From Metopolophium dirhodum (lineage: Eukaryota; Arthropoda; Insecta; Hemiptera; Aphididae): a DNA stretch of 64,000 nucleotides. This document shows positions 27,401 to 41,086 of the stretch, in pieces (position 1 is the stretch's first letter; each line of letters opens with the position of its first letter). The DNA lies in the NCBI RefSeq assembly GCF_019925205.1, contig NC_083560.1:123477062-123541061 (forward strand), written 5' to 3'. The notes beneath the pieces were generated by a model that saw nothing but the letters and a program-made list of their open reading frames with translations, was not told the origin of the DNA and made no database searches. The translations under genes were made by a program, and so were the position numbers.

Positions 27401-28080
27401 TTTTAGATATTTTAGATTAAAAATTAATTTTTTTTCCTCATTTGAATAAAAAATATACACATTAAACGTTTCATAATAATATGTACCCTATACATTTGCA
27501 CACGAATTATAGTTTATTGTGTTACGCCTTTTTATTAATTTAAAATTAAGTATCAAAATATATGTTGAAATATTGTGTGTGTTAAATACCTATTTATATA
27601 TTTTACATGTCAAAAAATGGATATTTTTTGTAGTTCTCGTTAATTGAATTATTCCAAAAATGTTGAGACAAGTTATAAATAATGGAAAAAACACTTTTAT
27701 CTATTGTGAAGAAATATTAAGTATTTTATTCTATCAATTTAAACATTAATCATGTGATATACTAAGTGGATCATTGCTCGCTATTATTTATGTGTACCTA
27801 TAAATAATAGTAATAATAAATGATAATAATCTACCTACACATCATATTACACCAAAAATACTAAGTCTTACAATATTTTTCGTACTAACAAAACCTGTTG
27901 TTCTTGTCTTACGATCAGGTATTGTAATAATATATACAGATTGTAGAATAATAAATAATAATATATCAAATTAACTCTTACGATGAAAGGAATAAAAAGC
28001 ATGTGAAAATGATTTTTGTTATTAATCGTAAATATTTCTTAACCTTAAGGCTTAGAGTCAAATAGAACACGAGAATTAAC

Positions 28081-28250
28081 TTAAGAGAACACCTCATAAG
28101 GACACTCACAAGTGTTGGTTCCATCTTACAAACGAAAAGCGTAACAAATTTGCATTTGGCAGTTTGGTAACCAATAATTGGTTTTGTTTTTCAATAATTT
28201 TAAATTCAATAATTGCGTTTTTATCTATATACCAGAGTGGATCGATCTAT
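28081..28250 (+). mobile_element. Decayed single end related to the TTAA MITE family
   Basis: TTAAGAGAACACC followed by TGTTGGTTCCATCTTACAAA resembles the left end of the 3298 element (TTAAGAGGACGC ... TGTTGTCTCCGTCTTACAAA) with an 8-base length difference. The partner end is not obvious, so this is probably a one-ended relic. The right boundary given is arbitrary. Confidence 0.5.
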
Positions 28251-29303
28251 TATCAAAAGTAAAATGTAAGAACATTAATTATGGTTGTACGTTGGTTCTT
28301 ACTTCTTACAATATTCTAAAATTATTTTAGATTTTTAAATAAGTTGTGACACTCTAAAACTTAATAATTAAAAAATACTCATAATTCACTTACAAATGGA
28401 AATATCATGATACACTGACGTACAATCACAGATATTAGAATTAAGGAAATTATCACTAAGTAAGGTAATTCACTTTAATATTAAAGCTAGTAATACAAAA
28501 TGGCTTCTGCTGAACAACATTTTGTTATTTTGTACATTTGTAATATGGATAATTATGATACCATATAAGTTAAGATCCGATTTAAATTATAGAACATTCC
28601 ACTTTTAAAGCTATAACAATTTTAAATCAAAACAATTTAATAATCAATATAGTATATATCGGCAAAATGAAAAACAAAAGTAGGACCTGGGTACGTAGCG
28701 TTACACAATATATCAAACGTAAAGGTAAGAGTTCTACTTAGTCCAAAAATTAGTTTTCAGTAGGTACCTAGTTTAAAACTAAGACTGAAATCATTTTAGA
28801 TTTTAATTTATGGACGACGTGATTTACATGTCTTCAGAGTTTTTATTGGTCTGGATTTATCATAAATCAATTTTGCGCACACTATGGACTTGTGTTTGGA
28901 AAAATGATAAGAACAATAAATTTATCCATAGTACACAACCAAAAAAATATAATTAAATTAATATATGCTTGTAACCATGATGGTTGCAGTGATGGGATCC
29001 AATATTTTTGAGTTAATAAAAGATTAACAATACTTAGACTGAAACATAACACTACCTATATTATCCTCGTTGGCTATTGACTGGTTAAAGCGACGTATTG
29101 TGTACCTACCTATAATAAAGATCAGCTGAAAATATTATTATTATTATTAAAACGCTATGGATTTAAATCGACAATATTATTATGAATATACCGTCTTGAT
29201 TGTCCACAGTGCCCATTTTGTGCACAGGTTTAGGTTGGTGGGAGTTGCATATCTACACACAATGGTATTCGTACAACGATATATGTATATTTATTTTTTT
29301 CAG

Positions 29304-29328
29304 AAAACGTCCGAAAAAAGGCTCTCCC
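29304..29328 (+). other. Splice-flanked 25-bp segment (possible micro-exon)
   Basis: A strong pyrimidine tract with acceptor (TTATTTTTTTCAG) immediately precedes 25 bases that end at a consensus donor (CCC/GTAAGT). Another acceptor-like TATTTTGCAG lies at about 29508-29517. This could be part of a plus-strand gene nested in the receptor intron, or coincidence. No protein match is recognised. Confidence 0.25.
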
Positions 29329-29514
29329 GTAAGTGTTGAACTATTGATCTGACGCTTTTCTGAATTGGTACGGGCCGACTGCCCACGACATAATAATTGT
29401 GAACCGAATATGTGCCACTATATTGAGTAAAGGGCGGTGTTGTTTAAGTTAAATTTGAATGTGACTACAGGAAAGTCGTGTACGTTCATAGACGTACCAC
29501 CGATATGAAATATT

Positions 29515-29766
29515 TTGCAGCGTCGTTCACCTATACCAAATTCGGGCGTGCGATTATTTTTTGCCGTGATTTTCGTGTTGTTTACATTTCATACCGCAAT
29601 AAGTCAAGACTTTAGTATTCGACAACATAGCTCATTGTTTGAGTTATTTATTCAACCCTATCCGTTATATATTTTCATAACTTGGGTTCATATTATGCAC
29701 AACAATAAATCCGATTTGTTAGATATTTACATTCATACATCTGCTGTGTTTATAATATATGAATAA
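29515..29766 (+). other. Open frame with signal-peptide-like start, unassigned
   Basis: Reading from the acceptor-like TTTTGCAG, the frame begins RRSPIPNSGVRLFFAVIFVL and ends its hydrophobic part at FTFHTAISQ, resembling a signal peptide and cleavage site. It then becomes AT-driven until a stop at 29764. There is no in-frame ATG after the upstream stop, so translation would need a spliced start. The product is unrecognised and chance is quite possible. Confidence 0.2.
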
Positions 29767-31541
29767 TATCCCATGTGAATTAGGTTTGTGACACTATTGC
29801 TGGTCGGGATAGACTTTGTTATAAATGATAACTAGAAAAACGAATCGTAGGATTGATTAAGTTTGGTACAGTGTCCTGCGGGAATTCTACGATGGTTCAA
29901 TTAGTTTTAAAGTATATTTGATTAAAAGTAAAGTCAAAAAAATGTTACATGTTTGACATATTTTGATCATATTTAAAATATAACTGACTGAAGTATACAT
30001 AATATTATATTATATAGGTACGCGCTAATTCAAATAATATAAATTTGAATTCTTTTGTATTAGTTTTGTAGTTGGACAATAAGCTTTTTAATTTTATTTT
30101 TTACCCTGGAAATCAAAACAATTATTAAGTGTAATTATTTGTAAGTTCTATCAAATTTAAATTTGTAATTACGCTTACGATACTTTACGTTCGTTTCAAC
30201 AATTATTATTATCTCTCGAGGCTGTTGAAGACCAGTAAATAGGTATTAGGTACCTATCAAAAATAGTAGCAAAAACTATTTAATTGAATTGAGAATTTCT
30301 CAATGAGATGCTAAACAAATAATTGAATTTCTTAATACAAAACTACAAAACTTTGATTTACTATACATCCTTGGTAATAAATTAAAACGTCAATAGTTAA
30401 TTTTCATTGATACGTTTTTAACAATTTAAAATGTGTGTATTACAAGAATAGACATTTTTGAACCTTATTATGAGTTGTTTTCATAAAACTTTTTTAATTT
30501 GGGATAAGACAGCTGATAAAGTATACTATAGTTTATAAAGAAATTTTATTTGTACACGCCATACCAAAATATTGTTTTGTATAGAATATGAATTTTTTAA
30601 ATATTTATTTGTATAAACATTTGGGATTTTTCCTCAGTGAAAATAATAAAATGCAGTTACCCAATACAAGTACATTACAACTTATATTTAGTTATTTTAA
30701 TAAAGATCATTTATCACATAAAAAAATTAAAAATTAATATTATATAAGTCTGAATATAATAATAAGATTATAGGTAGTATTTTGTAGGCATTTGCTTTTG
30801 TTAATTTGTCTAAAATGAAGTAATTACAGTTATAAATTAGTTTAATACTACGTTTAACAAAATTATAATTCTTATTAGGTTATTACCTATTACCTAGGTT
30901 AAGTACTTTTTTTTTAATGCTTTTTTAGATCTTTTAAGTATTTGATTTGATTTGATTTTATTTTTAATAATAATTTTACAAAATTTGTTCTAAATCTACG
31001 TATTTTAAATACTTGAAACGAAAATATTTATTTTTATATCATATAATGTGTTTCTCAATTTGTTTTATCTCATAATGTTCGATTGAATGGATTGATTTAT
31101 CGATATAACCGGGCAAAAAAATTATGTGTTGTATAAACTGTATAGTACATGTTCTATAAAATAAGTTCTATTTAGTGGTTTTCTGTCAACCTTTCGTCCT
31201 GTGTCACGTACGCCTGCACCCTCGTGAGTATATATGAGTATATATTCTTAACGGTACGAAATAGTGTATTTCAAATTCGCGACCATGGTCTCTGTTAAAA
31301 TAAGTTTTTCATTTTATAAAAGTATTTTATCAGATCACACATAAAGATTTTTATTTTAAAATATATAAAAAAAAAAATTAATCGGTCAACGCAACTGGAC
31401 ATAGATGAAAATACCTATTTTATAAAAATAGTTTGGTAGAAAAGAGAACCTTAAGTAATATTTTAGATTATTTTTAAGGGATTCTCGCATCATATGTTTA
31501 AGTGTTTTTACTTTGGATTAGAATATTTTTTTCGACTATTT

Positions 31542-31569
31542 GTATATATATATATATATATATATATAT
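31542..31569. repeat. (TA)n microsatellite
   Basis: An uninterrupted TA run of about 14 units inside the large intron. Confidence 0.9.
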
Positions 31570-33739
31570 GAACACATCTTATAATTTATATTTTTTTAAC
31601 TAACTGTAACCTGTTATAACCATAGTAAATGGCTGGTATGTAGCTGGTATATTAAATTATTTATTTATTTATATAAAAAATTACATGTAAATATCTTAAA
31701 GTAACAAGTTTTTTATAGTTAATATAATTATTTAAAAATTATTCAAGAGTCAAAAACTATTCGTAGATGCGTCAAGTGGAGAAAAGGAGATTGTAAAGGT
31801 AGTTAGTGGCAGATAAAGGAATGATATAAGAATTCGAGATTCTAAGTTGATGGATAGGTCGATCAAATTATAACAAGATATAATAATAATAATAACAATA
31901 GATATTTCAAAATATTTCTATTTTAGTTTTTTGGTGAGTTTTTCAAAATAATTTTAAGTGCTTTTTTTAAAGTTTTATTGAGTTAGAAAACCATAACTCT
32001 AATAATAGTCATATTATTATAAGACATTTTTACTCATCAACACGAACATTTTGATATTTGAATACCTAATTTTTCTCTGTGTCATGTGATACGTATGATT
32101 TATAAATTATAACCATTTTTCTTATATTATGTATTATTGATACATAAATTATAAAATTTCTTAATAAAAATGTATTAATGAATATTTATTTTTTACTTAT
32201 TCAAATATTTCTATCAGAATCATCACAGTGAAATACATAATAATATATTTGTATCCTCAATTATGAAATTTAACTCATACAAATGTGGAATGTAACATTC
32301 ATATTATTGCATTTATAGTTCATTGTTATGTTTATACTTATACTATGAGATAACTATTCCAATTAGGTTTGAGTTTGTAATTTATTCAATAAAATATTCT
32401 TCCTGTATTATTACGTTTACTACGAAACATTGATAAGAACAACTGTTATTTCCGTAATATTATACTTTCGAGGGGGAACGTGTACGAACTACAAGTACGA
32501 AAGGTGAACATTTTTAAGATTACTAGGTAAATACGAAATATATGTACTGGGAAATCCGTTTCATACAAACGTACTCACTACTCAGTACCTATATATTAGA
32601 CTTATTGCTTTTTTCCTCAGCTTATGCACCACACGGCAACTCAGCCAGCATTATAAACTGTGTGAGTACTTAGGTACTACGTTTTAAAGAAAAGGCTTAT
32701 CTATTCGGTTTTATTGCTTTCCGTTCAAGTTTATTTTCGTATACAAAAAAAAAAAGACAAATAATTGGACGTCATCAACTCACTGATGAATACGTAAAAG
32801 CCAGACTCTTAACATAATATTATGGACTTGTATATAGCTGATATCATTGTGAATAATGTTATTATACTGCTATAATACATCTGTTGCATGGTAATATTAA
32901 TGTTACTATAAGTACCACCCGGTGTTTGGGAAGTTATTATTTTTGGTAATTAAATTAGATTATGAATTACCTTTTGAAATTGTAATTAAACTATTCTTAA
33001 GTTATTTTTTTTATTTGTCCAAATTACATCACTTTTAAATTCAATGTTATTACAATTAAAGTTACTTTTTATATTCACAAACATCTGTGGGGTTTAATAG
33101 TTATGATGTTGACATACTGTCAATATATTATCTAAGTAATGACAATCAACAATACTAAATTACACAAAACGTTTATTTAAAAACTCTAAGTAGACGATAA
33201 TATTACTCTTTATTTATTATTTTTAAATTATATTTAATATGTACATTTTAAATAACAAATTATATGTTGTTGAAAATAAAAATGTGTGTCAAATACAATT
33301 TTTTGGCTATTACAAAAATATTACTTTCAGAAATTTGAAATTTGATGATATGTTTATATATTATTAATTGGTTCTTATGTTTAAAAAAAAAATAAAGGAA
33401 ATAATAGGTACCTGATTTAGTAATGTTACTACAAAAAGTAAAATTATGTATAAATTACTTACAATAAAATAAAATAAAATTATCATAAAATGTCTTAAAA
33501 AGTAATCGTTATAGTTAGGTACTTGTAACGTAAGATAAGTTACTCCTCAATATTGGAATCCACATGCTATTTATATTCTAAAACATAGGTAATAAGTTAA
33601 ATAATAATATGATCTACGAATAAAATTAATTTGAAAAATCCTCTCTGGATTCAGACACCGTTTGGACACTCACTTAATTTGGCTCCCTTTGGTACAGTAT
33701 AGTGGTGGTAAATATTATCTTAGACATGTTATAAATAAA

Positions 33740-33785
33740 AACTAAGATTAATCGAACAACGACTCTGAGTGGAGCTCAAAATATT
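33740..33785 (+). repeat. Dispersed repeat family, degenerate partial copy
   Basis: ACGACTCTGAGTGGAGCTC matches the ACGATTCTGAGCGGAG core with two or three changes. Only the right part of the unit is present. Confidence 0.4.
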
Positions 33786-36700
33786 AAGCCCACACTTTCT
33801 TGTATTTGATAAATATGTTTCACAGATAAGTCTTTTTTTATCTCTCGCTAAGAAAATCAAACTGTTATCACTTAAAAGCACTGTCTAGATAATATAAATT
33901 CCGCCTAAATAGAGGTGCTACTTGAATTTTTTTTAGTATTCGAAAAACAGTTCATAATATGAGAAATATATCAACATAATTTAAATACTCATTCATACCT
34001 AAGAATCTAAAACTGTAAACAATGTTACATTCGTAAAAAAAAATAGCAATTTGAATATCACAACGTACAAACGTCTCAGTTAAGTGTCTGCAGACTGTAG
34101 TCATTACTACGGATACATTATAGCAATAATTATTAACAATTATTGAATTCACGTGGAACGTTTAGGATCACCAATTATACCCTAATCATTGACGAAAAAT
34201 GTATTATGCTTCGGCTATCACACAATTGGGAAAAATAAAACACTTTTTACGACATGATTAAGGAAATTTTTCGGTGTTCCTATCAAAGGATATAGAAACA
34301 CAAAAGGAGACCTTCCTGATTGAGCATACAAAATTCTGAGATTTTGGTGAATTTTCCGACGTTTTGAACTACGGTTTAAAAAATAAAACAGGGTTCTAAC
34401 CTGACCTCCATCTCAAAATAATATCTTTTATCCGCTGGCCAATTAATTTATACTTGTACAAATTTACTACTTAGTGTCAATTCTTTACCTCTTTCCGGTA
34501 AAATAATTTGTAGGTATATTATTTATACTTTCCACGATAAAATAATAAAAATAAAACATATTCAAACTTTTTTAACTCCTGAAATATGTGAAGCACTATA
34601 GTTGATTGAGCACTCTAAACTGAATTATTTCTATAATAATTTGAGAACAGTCATACTTATCTTTTTAATAATTTAAATGACCATTCTAATATTGTCGATA
34701 AAGCTGGGCTCGGCTCACGACTAACGGTTCGTGAAAAGATCGGTATCGTAATAATTGTTGGTATAATAATACGTGAACATAATAAATTTAAAAACATTTG
34801 TTTGAATGTGGCAACGTTGCATAAAATATTCTATGCTCAATCGTGTTCTACCGTTTCTGCATTCCGATTAACAATCATGACTCAATAACAATTTGTCTGT
34901 TTAACAGAATAGATTTACCTACTAAACATTTGGATTTTGTACTGTTTTCGCCGTTTTTGGTAAAAGACGTTGACATGCCACATTTAATTATTATTTATAA
35001 AAAGTGGCAGTATGAAACGCAGAAGATATCATCGCGTTCAATAATTTCGATGGTTTTTTGAAAAGTGAATTTTATGACCCGTATTTATTCATTTTTAATT
35101 TTCACATGGCATTTATTATGTTTGGATATTGTGTTAAAAAAAATGCATTTGCTTAACACATAATATTATAACGAGTTCTATCAGTCTGGTTCATAGGTGG
35201 AGTTCTAACACCTACCTAAAGATTAAGATAACATTTCTGTTCAAAAAAACTTCGAGAGTATATTTTTTTTTTACAGAGTCTAGAGCTTTTATTATATGAA
35301 AGAAAATTCTGAGAAACAATTTTTAAAACGTGTACCAAATTTATCTTTTTAATATTTACCTTTATTAAATTTAAACTTTAATAATGAAAATAAATTATTA
35401 TGTTTATTATTTTGTATTCTTGGTAGTCCTGCGTATCTAAAATACTGGTGTAATGTCTGAGATAGATAAATATTTAAGAACTGAATAATTATATTATTTC
35501 GGGACGTAAGCAATCAACTTCTATAAATTGTATTTTAACTGTTGATATACGAGTTATAATAACATTTGTGTACCAACTTCTGAATTTGAGTGTTTTTGTG
35601 ATTTAAAAATAATCATAACCAAGTGATTTGTAACGTTTTTTTAAAATTGCAAGAGCAAAAAAAGTTTTGAAACCTAAATACATTTTTTCTTTTAAAAGAA
35701 TATTTAAAATATATATATATACAGTATACAGTAGGTAGGAAATATATTTTAGAATGTAAGTAAAAAATCTAATTTTTTTTTGTTTGTTTGTCATTTAAAA
35801 ATTATGTTAGTGCTATCATAAATATATTATATTTAATAAGTAATTGTGTTTTTATCGCATGAATGGAAATGATATATTATCGGATATCGTTATAAACTCT
35901 CATTATTATAAACATAAGTATTACTATTATTATCTAACATAATATTAAGAAATAGAGAATAATAAAGCCAGTCTATGACCAAATGTCTGAGTGTATTGTT
36001 GTGCATCTACTTTCATATAATATTACACGTCGAGAAAAACACTTGTCGACATAACAAGTGCCTCGTTACATTGTTTTAAATATAGAAGGTAAGTATACTT
36101 ATGTTTCCTTTAATGCATTAACTACTTGATTAAAATTATATACTAAGTATAGAAAAGGTCAACGTTGAAAATATTATGTTTTTAAGCATATATAAAATGC
36201 ATATTTTTTTTTATTTAACCAATAATTCTTATAGTATTCCTGTATTTAAAAATGTATCCACAATTTGTATTAATAATAATTTAGTTATAAGGAAAAATTA
36301 AATTTTCCGATAGTTATTTTATTTTGAAATTTCCGGTTATTGTTCTTAATTTTGGTTACCTACCGATAATTATAATTTGAATACATACGTTGACCCAAAG
36401 TGGTACCTTCAATTTCAATTTCATTGTACATGCACTTAATGAAGTTAAAAAAACTACATAGATATTAAAATTAATATAACATCCTGAGCTCAACCTACAA
36501 CCATACTTTAATTACGATACTCGTCATATTAAAATTTAACACGGCCATAAATTAATTCACTGCTGTACTGTACTTAAAGTAGCTTCTTATACAACATGTG
36601 CATTTTGTTAGCTTTTATTATTTATTAATTATTATCAATTATAATTTATTTCTAACTAAACTACACAATATCAATATTGATAATAATATAATATTAGAGT

Positions 36701-38689
36701 TTATTGATATTTAAAATAATATTTTAATTAATGTTATTCTTATTATTAATAAATTTATGTGCATACTTTTTTTCTATATTTCAGAGACATTGATTTTTGT
36801 TGAGAGACATTTTGCTCAGGCGTGATATGATAGTAGGCAATACAAATGTTTAATCCATTATAATTTTAACTACTTTCTCAGATTGAATATCATAGGTAGG
36901 TACATGGAAATTTAAATGGAAAAGTAAGAAAAACGCATTCGTATTCTACAGGGAACATAATATTGATTGATATCTGCTGACTGCTTGATCTAATAAAAAG
37001 TTAAATCCAAGATGTTCCAATTTGAAATATGATTTTTTTTTTAAATTTGATTTATACAGAAATTGAAAAATATAATGTGATGTATTAAGATTTCAATGTT
37101 TGTTCTCACACTAGATTTGTTTCTTAAGAACTTAATATCTATTGCAGAAAAGGAAGCTCGAAATATCAGTACCTACCTACTTGGGTTAGTGAAATGGAAA
37201 CTCTAGTTCAATAGCTTATCAAGTACTAACATGATTCTTAGTTAGTAATAGAAAATACTGTTTGGATGTAATAAAATTGAAGTTTTAAATGTGAAATACG
37301 ACCATAATGACATACCAAAGAATAAACTTCGATAAAAGTATGGTCGACGTTTGATTTATCGAAATTTGGTAAGCGAACTTGGTACAACGGGATAAATAAA
37401 CGTTCATCGAAACTATTGTCATTTGTTCACGATATTTTAGTCAATATCGTTACTTTGTTCATAGCCGAGTGAACGTCCAACGTCTGTAATTGACTTCCAA
37501 AATAAACAGCGATAAGTACCTATAATATTCCTGTTGGGTATAGTTACTGTTGCAGTGTTTGAAACTGACATTTTAACGGAAGACAGTAATTTTATTGTTT
37601 TGGGAATACTTTGAGCAAAAAGTTATTTAAATAAGAGATGAACGAAAAACGGAAAGAGGTTTGATAATTTATGTCACCAGTCACTACACAACGGTGCTTC
37701 TGAAGCTGTATCCAGAAAAACCGTCTATAATTTGTTGAGATCATTTTAATAGATTTAACATAAAATATGTTTATTTATAATTCGTTAAGTGAATTTATTA
37801 TAAGTGCCTACGGATGCGTATCAAATGAGATTACCTATCGCGATGGTTTAAAATAAATTCACCAAGATGAAATATTACGCTATCGTCGCGGGTGTTGGTA
37901 TTATTATTATTATTATTAATGCTCTCGTTTTTAGAGACATTACCCGGCGATAGTGACGAGTGAATGGGACATAAACAAATGCCATAATATAGCACTGGGC
38001 TTCGATAACTTACTATACTGTTTAACACTTTCCACGTATAATTAATATGCATTATTATGCAGTAGTATGTAAATTCGTGAAAATTATCTGTAATATTATA
38101 TTGTTACGTATATATCGACTACCAACTCGGTTGGGTTTCGTTCATCGTCCCAGCACTAAAATACGGTATTATGCGTGCTTCTAAATCATCACATACACAG
38201 ATTATTGTGTTGTTGTTAGATAACAACCTTTGAACTACTCGGTGGGAGCTTTTGCGCTGAAGGCCGATCACGATAAATGTATAATAGTTGAATACGTTAA
38301 ATTTCGCTGTGAATTTTCACATCTGTCTCGTCGGTGTGTCGGTAATAACACTCGGCCACATTCTGATGGTTGTCATCATCGGTATATCCCATTAGTATGG
38401 TTCGATTTATTGGCCATAGTTCGGACGCATTTCCCAATTTCCCAACGTGTCACAATACTTTTCATCTAAATACGCGATATTGTTTTATATAATATTAATA
38501 TACATCATATTGACGAAACAGTCACACATCGGCTGTAAAACTGCAGTGTGCGTTTCCGTCAATTATTCGTTTTCTAACCAATAATCAATATATTAGATTT
38601 TTCCAATTATTGTTGATGACCTCTGCAGTTTTTGTATAGTATAGAATTTAAGAACAATAAAAATAATAAAATAAGTATGGTGATGGCGA

Positions 38690-38804
38690 ATGAATAAAGT
38701 AAGAATAATAAATTTAGATCTAGAAAAACGCGTGATTAACGGTGGTACGAGCCCGGTGGGGACCGAAGTGCCTAGTGCATCAAATATACTAAAGATTATC
38801 ATAG
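38690..38804 (+). other. GC-elevated exon-like patch ending at a donor-like site
   Basis: An open plus-strand stretch includes RVINGGTSPVGTEVPSASNI and ends at ATAG/GTAAGC. The GGTGG...GCCCGGTGGGGACC part is unusually GC-rich for this window. There is no recognised family, no start codon context and no clear acceptor. It could be a transposon-derived fragment. Confidence 0.25.
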
Positions 38805-40905
38805 GTAAGCAATTATTAATATTATTAAAAAACATATTTACGTCTTATATGTATGAAACTAAAACGGTACATTTAAATAGGTAACTAAACATTTTTAAAA
38901 TTAAAAAATATTCTTAACATACCCTTTTAGGTATAAATATGCTTTTGGGCTGGGTACAGATATTTTATTTTTCTAACCGATTTTGTTGTCATGGTTACTT
39001 ATTAAAAAAAACATATTTATGATTCATAGATTTTCCTTGTAGAGGAAAAATATCGAGTAGCATCCATTTTTTTTTATTATTGAAAATGTTTTTATTGTAA
39101 TTTTAATTGGGATGAATCACAACAATAAAATAATAATTGGCTTATAGAATTTAATATAAAAACTTTACACGTTTTCAAACATTGTAGCATATTTTAATTA
39201 AAATTTCCCTCTAGGTATAAATATTTTTTTCTTTTCAATTTATTATAATTTTATTACAGAATATTCAATGACACTACAGGTACCTTACCTAAGTTGAAAG
39301 CGTATTTTTACGCTGTAAAAATGAATTTATCTGAAAACGATTATTTTAGATTACCCTAAATAGTATGAAAGTATATTGAAGAACACAAATGGTTTTCCTC
39401 TAAGTTCACGGTAGGTATTACACTTAATGTTCATCCGAAATTAAACGAAAATGGTATATTTTTTTTCTGAAGTGAATAATTCTTATTAAGTAATCAAATT
39501 GAAAAATAATATACATATTTCGATTTTTCGAACAATGTTATTTTTAAAGAACACGTAATTTATTATAAATATCTGTTTTATCGAATTGATCCGCTACAAC
39601 GCGTGTAATTTAATAATTTTATTTTTCGAGGCAATAAATTATTAAGAACAAAAAAAAAAATCAATAATCAATTTAGTAAACATTGGCGGTATACAACAAC
39701 CATGTGTATATTATGTTTATCCACTAAACGAGATTCATACATTTTTAATTTATTATTCTCAAGTGCAATGTAATACAAAATGCAAAACAATATTGAATAC
39801 ATAAAACTACCGTAACTACTGTAGTTGTTATAATTTTTGTGTGGTTTTTGCTTACATTAAATATACAATGTATGCATTAATGTCAATGGTTCTATATTGT
39901 ATTGATCTTAATCATAGCAGTAGGTGGTACGTGTGCAAATTATAATCTAATATTATATTGAACAATACATAATGAATAGCATTTAATTATTTATAGTTGT
40001 TATCAATCATTGTTGTCATAATACGAAAATAATTAATAAGCACGAGTTCGACGACAATATGTAATATACTAAGTCGGTGCCTACTTGGAGGTCAAATTAT
40101 GTTAATTTCATAAATAATATCTAATTATTGGTGTGGTAAAACACATTTCACGATACGTCAGTTGGACCACTGTCACTATTCTCCAACCAACGACGGTGAA
40201 AATGCATGCATAGGTGAGTAGGTACTATTATATTATTGAAGAAGCTCAAAAAATTACAAAAACACATCGATCACATTGCAACAAAACAAGAACACATGAC
40301 TAAAATTAATAGGACTGCTAGATAAACATAACCATGCAGTGCAAGATTACTGATGATTAAAACAAGACATAACGTTTACTTAAATTCATTGCTTTCAGTG
40401 CTAGTATTGCAAACGGGTAACGAGAGAAGACGTGGTCGAATGAATATACTTGAAGTGCAGCTCCCATAGTCCCATGCCATTGTAAAGTAATATATTATTT
40501 AAGAGCTATTGGCACTCTGAATTTTTTCTAATAAGAAAAAGGTACCCCACCAACCCTCCACGACTCACCACTAATTCATGAATTGCATATTTTTTAATTT
40601 TTCATCATATAACTACCTACGAGGGACCTGATATGAACACAGGGACCTAACCTATTATTATTATTATGCTTTTTTACTCTACAGTGAATTTATCAATGCG
40701 GTTGGGTTCCGCAGTTCCCGAATTTTTCTGTTCTATACAACTATTCTCGATACCCATATACTCTATACAGGGTAGTTCTCGTGGGCAAAATGTCTTTAAT
40801 ATTCCATAGTTAGTGGGGTGGGTTGTGGGTACACGATAATATCTTGTTTACTGCTCGTATTAAGTATTTGCACGTTTTCACAAGGCATCGAAATAGTATA
40901 CTCAC

Positions 40906-41086
40906 TCTACACACGACCACCGAGTCTTGTCCTCTCCATGATATTTTGATTGGCTCGTATGTTCTGTCAACAAATCTGGTCGATTGATGTAATGATGCCA
41001 TTACTGATATCCAGGCGACGCACTTAAGAACTCGTGGCATTGTACACCATGTCCTCGCCACTGGTGCATGGCACACGTATATGTAC
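40906..41086 (-). CDS. SPR: SPR-like GPCR exon: end of TM3 to ECL2
   Basis: 181 bp = one base completing an Arg codon plus 60 codons. It begins YIYVCHAPVARTWCTMPRV, the TM3/ICL2 junction typical of SPR receptors (QRY instead of DRY; the R is split by the intron). TM4 follows (roughly CVAWISVMASLHQSTRF), then the ECL2 segment with SWRGQ and the conserved ECL2 cysteine near the end (VVVCR). The acceptor is a pyrimidine-rich tract ending CTCGCAG at 41087-41088. The donor is AGA/GTGAGT at 40905. The exon ends in phase 0, matching the start of the next exon at 14676. Local GC is far above that of the flanks. It was recognised by family knowledge and no search was run. Confidence 0.9.

Larger units (their letters stand above)
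14677..28080. other. Large intron of the SPR-like gene, first half
   Basis: AT-rich intronic sequence. It holds one dispersed-repeat copy at about 21345-21410, followed by a repeat-like tract with AAAAATTGTCAATTGTTGTC at 21420-21439. The open frames of 60-87 codons (for example 20227-20490 and 24494-24724) lack GC elevation, splice signals or recognisable domains and are judged chance. Homopolymer T or A runs are common. Confidence 0.6.
28251..40905. other. Large intron of the SPR-like gene, second half
   Basis: AT-rich intronic DNA with microsatellites (ATT near 29136-29150, TA 31542-31569, ATT near 37898-37919). It also holds one partial dispersed repeat near 33740-33785 and GC-richer exon-like patches near 29157-29620 and 37830-38810. 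No part could be tied to the receptor. Separate low-confidence entries cover the exon-like patches. Confidence 0.55.
8181..41086 (-). other. SPR: Partial SPR-family neuropeptide GPCR gene: span of the three visible coding exons
   Basis: Three minus-strand exons (41086-40906, 14676-14543, 8337-8181) join without a frame break: phases are 2 in, 0/0, 2/2, 0 out. Together they give about 157 residues covering the end of TM3, ICL2, TM4, ECL2, TM5, ICL3 and TM6. The protein resembles the insect sex-peptide/myoinhibitory-peptide receptor, a plasma-membrane G-protein-coupled receptor normally a little over 400 residues long. Missing are the N-terminus to TM3 and the ECL3-TM7-C-tail part. I looked for both on the minus strand and did not find them, so they are probably beyond the window edges. 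The introns hold transposons in both orientations. SPR versus a close SPR-like paralogue cannot be decided from this part alone. Confidence 0.85.
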
